Positions 1 through 5,317 of a stretch of 5,317 nt of DNA are shown here, one piece after another. Under the pieces are notes generated by a model. The model saw only the letters and a program-made list of their open reading frames with translations. It searched no databases and was not told the DNA's origin. The position numbers and the translations under genes were made by a program. The stretch covers positions 1 through 5,317 of the forward strand of contig JBCCQA010000063.1 of the NCBI GenBank assembly GCA_039024635.1, written 5' to 3'. How positions within the stretch are numbered: position 1 is the first letter of the stretch; each line of letters opens with the position of its first letter. Origin of the DNA: Kuafuiihalomonas sp039024635. Its GTDB lineage: Bacteria; Myxococcota; Kuafuiibacteriia; Kuafuiibacteriales; Kuafuiibacteriaceae.

Positions 1-1
1 A

Positions 2-516
2 GATGGATGGTCCGGTGGTGATTCGGGTGGCTCTTGGGGAACCGACGTCGGTGATGTAGACGCTAGCGCCCCCGATAGTTCGCCGACACGCTTCACGCGG
101 TCGCGGGCGCGACGGCCGCCTGCAAAACGGACGACGACTGCTCGGCGATATCTCAGACTGCTCTCGACTGTCGTGACGCCGGGAAGGGCGAGGCCCGGTT
201 TGCAGTCTGTCCGCTGGCGACCGCCTCCAACGGCATGCAGCACTTCATGTCTTGGATGGGGAAGCTGGCAGACTCGGTCTGCCTGTCCAAGTGTCGCTAC
301 AGCATCTCGTGCCCCAAGAACGTAGTGGCAAAGTGCGTCGAGCTGAAGGACTGGGTATGCTGCTCCCTGGGCCTGTCACCTACGATCCGGAGACCGGGGC
401 CTTGCCCAGCAGACGATGCGAGATGGTGCCCGTTGCGGAGCGGAAGGGACCAAGGAAGACACGTCTCTAGCGCTGCTTCCAGTGCTGCAGGACGACAGCA
501 GTATAGCAGGTCATAA
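2..516 (+). pseudogene. Broken remnant of a cysteine-rich secreted protein gene, 5' end outside the window
   Basis: Two adjoining frames read like parts of one protein. The frame from position 2 gives a Gly/Ser/Asp-rich linker (DGWSGGDSGGSWGTDVGD, then DASAPDSSP). After about position 85 it turns into arginine-rich nonsense. The frame starting after a stop at 76-78 then gives AACKTDDDCSAIS (Cys codons at 121 and 139), followed by regularly spaced cysteines (169, 208, 280, 292, 310 and a CC pair near 358), and runs open to the stop at 514-516. A low-complexity linker followed by a CxxDxDC-like cysteine-rich domain is the pattern of many exported or lipoprotein-type myxobacterial proteins, so I infer a single frameshift between about 80 and 118. 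No start with a ribosome site exists in the second frame before ATG 235. After about position 365 the sequence no longer looks like the same domain, so the 3' end may also be lost. The function is not recognisable. The alternative is two chance frames, but the cysteine spacing argues against that. Confidence 0.45.
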
Positions 517-661
517 GTTTCAGGCCGACATCATGACCCAGAGTCATCCGATCAGCTCCGTCTTCTGGCGCGATCCTCTTGGCAATCAGGTCAAAGAGGT
601 TCGACTGACTCAAATGCTGAAAGACAAGTACCAGAGGCCAGTAGCGAGCCTATTCCAGTAG
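416..661 (+). other. Unassigned open frame with protein-like composition, possible gene fragment
   Basis: This frame of 81 codons ends at a TAG at 659-661. Its C-terminal half, from about position 450, has a natural-looking amino-acid mix (TKEDTSLALLPVLQDDSS, later FWRDPLGNQVKEVRLTQML and KDKYQRPVASLFQ) with none of the Arg/Pro/Ser bias seen in shadow frames here. It overlaps the tail of the cysteine-rich frame in a different register, so at most one of them is coding between 416 and 516. The ATG at 416 has no clear Shine-Dalgarno sequence. I do not recognise a family. It could be the 3' part of the upstream broken gene after a second frameshift, the end of another decayed gene, or chance. 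Confidence 0.2.
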
Positions 662-935
662 AAGGCCGTCGCTACTGGTCCTCGAACGCTCATTCGGCTT
701 GAAAGGCCCTCCATCGGTGTCCGCTGCCGACGGAAGCACAGGCGTGATGCCGAGGTTCATGACCGTGCGAAGCAGGGGACGCGCTCCTCGATGGTCGGTG
801 AACCTTTCCTCGCACCTCCTGAAAGATCGGTCCGGGCTGTTGGCCCCAGCCTTCCCGGCCGGACGATGGACATGACAGGGTGACCGAGTGCAACCCTGCA
901 CTGCTGGACGGCCGAGCGGAGCTGGGCCGTGGTGA
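662..935. other. Stretch with no supportable gene
   Basis: Frames on both strands are open for tens of codons here, as expected at this GC content. The translations are rich in Arg, Ser and Pro and show no motif or ribosome site that I can support. There is no tRNA-like fold, no tandem repeat and no convincing terminator hairpin. The part next to 936 may contain unrecognisable upstream remains of the IS3 transposase, because the relic starts abruptly in mid-protein. Confidence 0.4.
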
Positions 936-1130
936 CCTTTCGTTTCGGCGAGATGGAGCAAGGCACCCGTCGAGCGCCTGATGCGGGAGATGGGCTTGAA
1001 GGGTGTCGTTCTGGGCAAGAAGCCTCGGACGAGGCGGTCCGCCGAGGACGCCGCAGAGCGGACGAATGATCTCGTCGACCGAGTCTTCACGGCGTCTGCT
1101 CCAAGCGGAAGAAAGTTGACAGATTTCTAA
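936..1130 (+). mobile_element. IS3-family transposase (OrfB/InsF-type) relic, both ends missing
   Basis: The frame between a TGA at 933-935 and a TAA at 1128-1130 encodes a recognisable piece of an IS3-family OrfB. It reads VERLMREMGLKGVVLGKK from 969, then PRTRRSAEDAAERTNDLV, then DRVFTASAPSGRKLTDF, then stop. In intact family members this block, (C)TVERLMR-x-GL-x-GV-x-GK followed by DLV-x-R-x-F-x-A-x-APN-x-LW-x-x-DFTYV, sits just before the DDE catalytic domain. Here the sequence stops exactly at the DF, so the Asp of this DF motif is the last recognisable piece and the remaining acidic residues are absent. The N-terminal half of OrfB, OrfA and any terminal inverted repeats are not visible. 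Within the block, the Asn-Arg-Leu-Trp signature has become Ser-Gly-Arg-Lys, a further sign of decay. It cannot encode an active transposase. Family assignment is by motif memory, not by a search. Confidence 0.72.
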
Positions 1131-1890
1131 GCGCGCTCAACGAAGGTACCGGGGTTCCTATCGAAGGACTATCACCGTCAGAATCCGCAGATCCTCCACG
1201 TTTGGACCGATGCGTATCGACTTCGGACATCTGGCTTCTTGGCTGCTGGGGTCGATGGAACTTACGCGAGGGGACGGGGTGGCCCGCGTCTTTGGCCTTC
1301 GAGCTCCGGTGCGCGGAAGACTTGCCCGAACCGCGGAAGGCGGTTGTCGTTCAGCCGGCGCCGAGATGGCGCCCTGGCTCTGCGAAGACGAAGAGCTGCG
1401 TCTCGGCGGTCCGCAGTCCCGAGCTACTCCGATGACCGCTGAGCTCGGATATCCACGGGGTGGCTCGAGACCATTTCCTGGTCGCCGAAAGGAGGCCAAC
1501 GAGTCCGTGTGGACCAGCCCGCTCGCCATCATTCGAAGGAGCCCCTAAGCGATCGTCGGTTCAGACAGATTTGCAGGCTTAGAGGCTTCGTGTCGTCGGA
1601 TGAAAACTACCAGGGTTCGTGATAGCCGGATCCAATGATAATGCTGGGCTCTGATGCTTCTCTTGTCGCTCGGATGCGACGGAGAGCCTGACGGGCCCGA
1701 TACATATTCGAGTTCCTCGTGACCCCACTGTGCTCCCTTGAAGGGCAAGCGATGCCTCTGCTGAGGCTACTCTCGTCTCCGGTCTGTCCGCGAGGCCGCC
1801 CACCAGACATTTTCTGTCCACCATACACTCTAGGTTCGAGTGCGAGGGTCTCGCGCTGCTCGCGCGTGCATCCTCCCGGTCAAGGCGTCC
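1131..1890. other. 760-base region without a supportable gene; contains the leader of the cas operon
   Basis: Frames of 60 to 124 codons are open on both strands (for example + 1210-1548 and - 1158-1532). Their products are low-complexity Arg/Ser/Pro/Gly sequences that overlap one another without a ribosome site or a familiar motif. I see no CRISPR repeats, no tRNA and no obvious rho-independent terminator. The cas operon promoter should lie in the right part, roughly 1550-1890. No -35/-10 pair with good spacing stands out. TACACT at 1824-1829 resembles a -10 box but lacks a -35 partner. A frame ending at 1919 that overlaps the cas6 start is discussed under findings. Confidence 0.4.
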
Positions 1891-1892
1891 AG

Positions 1893-1900
1893 AAGGAGGA
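1893..1900 (+). promoter_or_regulatory. Shine-Dalgarno sequence of cas6
   Basis: AAGGAGGA matches the anti-Shine-Dalgarno complement almost perfectly. It lies eight bases before the ATG at 1909. It decides the start of cas6: the longer reading from GTG 1840 would add 23 Arg-rich residues and has no comparable site. It is by far the strongest ribosome site I found in the window and fits the first gene of an operon. Confidence 0.85.
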
Positions 1901-1908
1901 AGCCACGA

Positions 1909-2529
1909 ATGGAAAGTAGTTCCGACTTCGCCGACGCGACGTTCTCCGTCACCGGAGATCTCCTTCCTATCGACCACGGTTATGCGCTGTTCTCTGCTGT
2001 CTCGAGACTCGTCCCACAGATCCATGAGCACCCCGCATGGGGACTACAGACCATCCCAGGACGGCAAGCCGAGAAGGGGCTGCTGTCGTTGGGAAAGAGC
2101 TCCGCCCTCAGAGTCAGGCTCCCAACTGAGCATGTCGGCTTCCTCTTCCCGCTGATCGGAGCTCAGCTGAATGTTGCAAACCACGAGCTTCGGGTGGGCA
2201 CGCTCACCCTCCACCCTCTCGTACCTGCAGCTTCGCTGTGGTCGAAGTTCGTGACGGCGAAAGGCCATCTGGAGCCAGAGACGTTCTCCAACCAGATCCA
2301 GACGCAGTTGGCGGAGATCGAAGACCTCGGCCAGGAACCATCCAGCATCGAACTGCTCGTCGCGCACCGCCGAATCATGCGAATCAAGGGCAAGAAGATC
2401 GTGGGGTTCGTGGTCGAGGCGCACGGGCTGGAGGCCCAAGCGTCTCTTCGCCTTCAGCAGGTCGGCCTCGGAGGGCGGCGCCACATGGGAGCGGGTCTCT
2501 TCATCAAGAAGACCCGACGCGAGCCATGA
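1909..2529 (+). CDS. cas6: CRISPR-associated endoribonuclease Cas6, I-MYXAN (Cmx6) type
   Basis: This 206-residue protein is taken to be the nuclease that cuts the CRISPR precursor transcript within each repeat to release crRNAs. It starts at ATG 1909 because of the strong ribosome site ahead of it. Visible family signs are an N-terminal strand followed by LPIDHGYALFSAVSRLVP (residues 19-36) with His23, a candidate functional histidine, and a HE-HPAWGLQTIPG block (residues 39-51). The C-terminal glycine-rich loop, VGLGGRRHMGAGLF (residues 185-198), is the hallmark of Cas6 RAMP folds. The basic RIMRIKGKK stretch (residues 155-163) could bind RNA. The length suits the compact Cmx6 group of about 200 residues. 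No signal peptide or membrane segment is seen, so it is cytoplasmic. Its stop overlaps the cas3 start as ATGA. The family call rests on motifs and context. The subtype call is strengthened by the downstream cmx8-like gene. Catalytic residues are inferred, not shown. Confidence 0.88.
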   Translation: MESSSDFADATFSVTGDLLPIDHGYALFSAVSRLVPQIHEHPAWGLQTIPGRQAEKGLLSLGKSSALRVRLPTEHVGFLFPLIGAQLNVANHELRVGTLTLHPLVPAASLWSKFVTAKGHLEPETFSNQIQTQLAEIEDLGQEPSSIELLVAHRRIMRIKGKKIVGFVVEAHGLEAQASLRLQQVGLGGRRHMGAGLFIKKTRREP

Positions 2530-4847
2530 CTGCGACTTTGCCCGAGCGACTGCTGGCAAAGGGGCATCGGTCGTCGAGGGCGCCATTGAGTCTCGAGCAG
2601 CATCTGTTTGAGACCGACCAGGCAGCGGTCGCCCTGTTCGGACCTGGCAGGCGTTGGGCCCGGAGCTTCTGTCGCTTCTTCAAGCTCGGCGAAGACCTCG
2701 ACACCTTCTTGCTGAATCTACGACTCGCGGCCCTATTTCACGACATAGGCAAGGCGAACGAAGACTTCTTGCGTGCGATGCTGGCTAAGGGATTCGAGCG
2801 CCAGACGCTACGACACGAGCATATCAGTGCCCTCATACTGCATCTGCCGTCAGTCCGCGGCTGGCTAAGTCAGAACCCACGCATTGATCTCGAAGCCGTG
2901 ACGGCGGCCGTTCTTTCTCATCACCTCAAAGCGGGGCCTCCAGGCGACGACTACGCCTGGGCGCAGCCGCGAGCCCATCGGCGTTCTGTTGAGCTGTTCC
3001 TGAAGCACGCCGAGATCGATGCGACCTTCTCGAGAATAGCGTCCCTAGCGGCTCTTGAAGGCCCACTGCCTGTTTTGCCTTCGTCTTCGCTAGAGTTTCG
3101 AGACCAACGGCTGTCGGAGCCTTGGGGTAGGGCGCTTCAAGACGGGCTGAGAGCCACGAACCCTTACCGGCGAAAGCTGAAGAAGGACCCCACCCGCCTC
3201 GGCCTTCTTCTGGCGGTGAAGGCCGGTCTCATAGCCGCCGACTCCGTCGCGTCGGCCCTGTTCCGAGAGCAGAAGCGAATCGACGCATGGGTCTCAACCG
3301 CTATGCTTGACCCTCTGTCGCCTCAGCAGCTTGAGACCGCCATCATTAGGCCTCGTCTTCGCTCCATTCATCCTGAGGCCCAACTGAAGGACTTCCAGCG
3401 AGAGGTGGCGCGGCGGGGGCCCCGCGCGTTGCTACTAGCCGCTTGCGGCTCAGGAAAGACGTTGGCGGCCTGGGCCTGGGCCAAAGCGCAGCTCGATAGC
3501 TTCGAGCTTGGACGTGTTCTCTTCCTCTACCCGACGCGAGGAACCGCCACCGAGGGTTACAGGGACTACGTGGGCTGGGCCCCAGAAGGAGAGGCCGACC
3601 TCATGCATGGGAGCGCAGCCTACGAGCTCCAAGAGATGGCCCGGAATCCCCCCGAGTCGATCGCCGGGAAGCGAACTTACGACGAGGCCGTTGAAAGGCT
3701 GTACTCTTTGGCGCACTGGCCCAAGCGGTACGTGAGCGCCACAACCGACCAGTTCCTCTCTTTCCTCGAGCATCGCTACGGAGGTCTCTGCATGGTGCCC
3801 GTCATCGCCGATTCGGCCATCGTGATTGATGAAGTCCACAGCTACGACGATGCGATGTTCAGGAGCTTGCTCTCGTTCCTCCGGCATTTCGACGGCCCGG
3901 TTCTATGTATGACCGCCACACTTCCGGCTGGTCGGCAGCGGCAGCTAGAGGAATGCGGTCTTGAGGTCTTTCCTGATTCGAGCGCTTCCGTGGAGCTTCG
4001 AGAGTTGCGGGCCGCCGAGACTCGCACGCGGTACCAGATCGAAACCCTCACAAGAGAGAGCGAGGCAGACGAGATTGCTGTGGACGGCTTTCGCGCGGGC
4101 GAACGGGTTCTCTTCGTCGTCAACACGGTCAACCGATGCCAAGAAACCGCCGAGAGGCTGGCCGCCCAGCTTAGGCACGAGGTGCTCGTCTACCACAGTC
4201 GATTTCGCCTGATGGACCGGAAGCGAGCACACGAAGCCACCGTCGCCGCCTTTCAGCAGAGGACGAAGCCTGTCTTGGCAGTGACCACGCAGGTTTGTGA
4301 GATGAGTCTGGATATCGATGCGGACTTGCTGATCACGGAGTACGCGCCCGTGACCTCACTTGTGCAGCGGTTTGGCCGCGCCAATCGCAAGGGGCTCCGG
4401 GGGCTCGGCAAACTGTTCGTTCTCACTCCGTCCTCACCAAGGCCCTATGGCGAAGAAGAATTGGCAGAAGGCCGGAGCCTCATCGCTGCTCTTTCCGGCC
4501 GACCTATATCTCAGGCCGACCTCGCGGCTGCTCTGCTGGAGCACGCCGGCGAAAGACCGAAGGTCGACGAGTACGCTTCATTCGTTTCATCCGGCTATTA
4601 TGCCAGACCTGGCGACTTCAGAGAGATTGATGAGTTCACCCAGACGGCCATCCTCGATTCAGACCTGGAGATGGTGAAGGAGCTTTCGAGACATCATCGC
4701 CCGCTGGACGCCTTCCTGGTACCCGTCCCCAGAAGGGGCGTCGAAACCGAAGACCCACCTTCACAGCTGCCGCCTTACCTACGAGTCGCCTCCGCCCAGC
4801 AGTATTCTCCATACTTGGGCTTCCTCAGCTCTCGAGGCGCCACATGA
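2526..4847 (+). CDS. cas3: CRISPR-associated nuclease/helicase Cas3 (HD and DEVH domains fused)
   Basis: The 773-residue protein is the effector of type I CRISPR interference. It is recruited by the crRNA complex to nick, unwind and degrade target DNA. The N-terminal HD nuclease shows His26 in SLEQHLFET, the HD pair in LFHDIGKAN (His72-Asp73), His97/His99 in LRHEHIS and His132-His133 in LSHHLKAG, the expected metal ligands. The SF2 helicase follows, with Walker A ACGSGKT (306-312), motif Ia-like YPTRGTATEGY (335-345), Walker B IDEVH (434-438) and motif III MTATLP (462-467). Next come VNTVNRCQE (532-540), YHSRF (556-560), TQVCEMSLDID (588-598) and motif VI QRFGRANR (614-621). All motifs are intact, so it should be active. 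The start at ATG 2526 is chosen over an in-frame extension to 2238. The extension only shadows cas6, whereas ATG 2526 gives an ATGA overlap with the cas6 stop and begins just before the HD domain. No strong ribosome site precedes it, which suggests translational coupling. It overlaps cmx8 in the same way. Confidence 0.95.
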   Translation: MTATLPERLLAKGHRSSRAPLSLEQHLFETDQAAVALFGPGRRWARSFCRFFKLGEDLDTFLLNLRLAALFHDIGKANEDFLRAMLAKGFERQTLRHEHISALILHLPSVRGWLSQNPRIDLEAVTAAVLSHHLKAGPPGDDYAWAQPRAHRRSVELFLKHAEIDATFSRIASLAALEGPLPVLPSSSLEFRDQRLSEPWGRALQDGLRATNPYRRKLKKDPTRLGLLLAVKAGLIAADSVASALFREQKRIDAWVSTAMLDPLSPQQLETAIIRPRLRSIHPEAQLKDFQREVARRGPRALLLAACGSGKTLAAWAWAKAQLDSFELGRVLFLYPTRGTATEGYRDYVGWAPEGEADLMHGSAAYELQEMARNPPESIAGKRTYDEAVERLYSLAHWPKRYVSATTDQFLSFLEHRYGGLCMVPVIADSAIVIDEVHSYDDAMFRSLLSFLRHFDGPVLCMTATLPAGRQRQLEECGLEVFPDSSASVELRELRAAETRTRYQIETLTRESEADEIAVDGFRAGERVLFVVNTVNRCQETAERLAAQLRHEVLVYHSRFRLMDRKRAHEATVAAFQQRTKPVLAVTTQVCEMSLDIDADLLITEYAPVTSLVQRFGRANRKGLRGLGKLFVLTPSSPRPYGEEELAEGRSLIAALSGRPISQADLAAALLEHAGERPKVDEYASFVSSGYYARPGDFREIDEFTQTAILDSDLEMVKELSRHHRPLDAFLVPVPRRGVETEDPPSQLPPYLRVASAQQYSPYLGFLSSRGAT

Positions 4848-5317
4848 AGACTTTGAAGCTGCGGTACGATCTTGCAGACCTGCCTTCTTCTCAGCATAGG
4901 GCAGGACTCGCCGGCCTCGTCGCCATGCTCGATTGGCGGCGTGACAGCGTGGGAAGCACGAAGGGAATCGCTAGGCTCGCCGAACTGTCTTTCTCCCACG
5001 CCATCTTGGAGCTCGACCAAGCCGGCCTAGAGGACCTCTTCGATCACCTCTACGCGGCGACCGAAGAAGATCGACCAGAGCCCAAGCCGAGGAGGAACAA
5101 GAAGACAGGTGAAGCCGTCCCCTGGAGGAGAACCGAGGAGCGAGAGGTAGCCAACGCGAAAACGGGCAAGACTACCACCAAGACCTACTACTTGTACCCG
5201 CAGATCGTTCCGCGAGGTGCCTTCCTCCTTGAGCGCGACCCCACGCGAGAAGGCGAGGGCGGTCTGTGGGTGAAGCTGTGGAGGGACATGACCTGGCAGA
5301 TCATGCGAGGGGTGCCA
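4844..5317 (+). CDS. cmx8: Type I-MYXAN Cas8-type large subunit Cmx8, N-terminal part, cut by the window edge
   Basis: The first 158 codons are present and the frame is still open at the right edge. The protein should be the large (Cas8-like) subunit of the crRNA surveillance complex, which takes part in PAM recognition and Cas3 recruitment. That role is inferred from Cas8 proteins in general. Signs of the family are the N-terminal LRYDLADLPSSQHRAGLAGL (residues 6-25), a KTYYLYPQIVPRGAFLL block (113-129) and LWVKLWRDMTWQIMRGVP (141-158). Between them lies a charged, probably flexible insert rich in Lys, Arg and Glu (residues 74-113, with PRRNKK and WRRTEERE). ATG 4844 overlaps the cas3 stop as ATGA. 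A modest GAGG at 4834-4837 lies six bases upstream. The alternative name is Cas8a1/Csx13-like (DevT group). I favour Cmx8 from the N-terminal motif as I remember it, without a search. Cas7 (DevR-like) and Cas5 (DevS-like) genes are expected next. Confidence 0.82.
   Translation, partial: MKTLKLRYDLADLPSSQHRAGLAGLVAMLDWRRDSVGSTKGIARLAELSFSHAILELDQAGLEDLFDHLYAATEEDRPEPKPRRNKKTGEAVPWRRTEEREVANAKTGKTTTKTYYLYPQIVPRGAFLLERDPTREGEGGLWVKLWRDMTWQIMRGVP

Noticed and set aside
650..1090. A 146-codon minus-strand frame
   Set aside because: It runs antisense to the IS3 relic, whose plus-strand motif is much clearer, and its product is Arg/Ser/Pro-rich without a recognisable domain.
1461..1500. A short WLETISWSPKG peptide resembling the lead-in of prolyl-4-hydroxylase-like dioxygenases
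   Set aside because: The match covers about ten residues, what follows does not resemble the catalytic domain, and a stop lies just upstream at 1440-1442.
1158..1532. A 124-codon minus-strand frame and the opposing plus-strand frame 1210-1548
   Set aside because: Both are low-complexity Arg/Ser/Pro/Gly translations overlapping each other, with no ribosome site or motif. Long chance frames are common at this GC content.
1824..1829. TACACT as a -10 promoter element for the cas operon
   Set aside because: No -35-like hexamer occurs 16 to 18 bases upstream, so I do not call a promoter from it.
1831..1850. AGGTTCGAGTGCGAGG, resembling a tRNA T-loop
   Set aside because: I could not fold acceptor, D or anticodon arms around it.
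1840..1908. A longer cas6 start at GTG 1840
   Set aside because: It adds an Arg/Ala/Pro-rich extension absent from the Cas6 fold as I know it, and the near-perfect AAGGAGGA sits correctly for ATG 1909 instead.
2238..2525. An in-frame extension of cas3 upstream to 2238
   Set aside because: It lies wholly inside cas6 in another frame, has Arg/Pro/Gly-rich shadow composition and no domain. The ATGA start at 2526 begins right before the HD domain.
1..5317. A CRISPR array within the window
   Set aside because: I found no regularly spaced direct repeats of 25 to 40 bases on reading through. Any array must lie outside the window.

Overview
The window is high-GC (about 60% in the stretches I counted) and looks bacterial, most likely Myxococcota or a related delta-proteobacterial lineage. 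Two things suggest this. The cas genes resemble the Myxococcus-type (I-MYXAN) CRISPR subtype. The left edge carries remnants of a cysteine-rich secreted protein with a CxxDxDC-like start and a Gly/Ser/Asp-rich linker, a style common in myxobacteria. The taxonomic call is inference. I-MYXAN loci also occur elsewhere, for example in cyanobacteria.

Layout: positions 1 to about 1890 hold no intact gene. They contain a broken cysteine-rich protein gene (about 2-516), an unassigned open frame (416-661), a short IS3-family transposase relic (936-1130), and a long stretch with only unconvincing frames (1131-1890). This reads as decayed accessory DNA. From 1909 to the right edge the window is tightly coding on the + strand. 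It holds cas6 (1909-2529), cas3 with fused HD nuclease and DEVH helicase (2526-4847), and the 5' part of cmx8, a Cas8-type large subunit (4844 to beyond 5317). A strong Shine-Dalgarno sequence precedes cas6, and both gene junctions are ATGA stop/start overlaps, so the three genes are almost certainly one translationally coupled operon.

Functionally, Cas6 would cut the CRISPR transcript into crRNAs. Cmx8, with Cas7 and Cas5 subunits expected beyond the right edge, would form the DNA-surveillance complex. Cas3 would be recruited to unwind and degrade the target. No CRISPR repeats, cas7, cas5, cas1, cas2 or cas4 are inside the window. The system itself belongs to a known subtype. The less explained parts are the decayed upstream flank, a small frame that overlaps the cas6 start, and what drives the operon.
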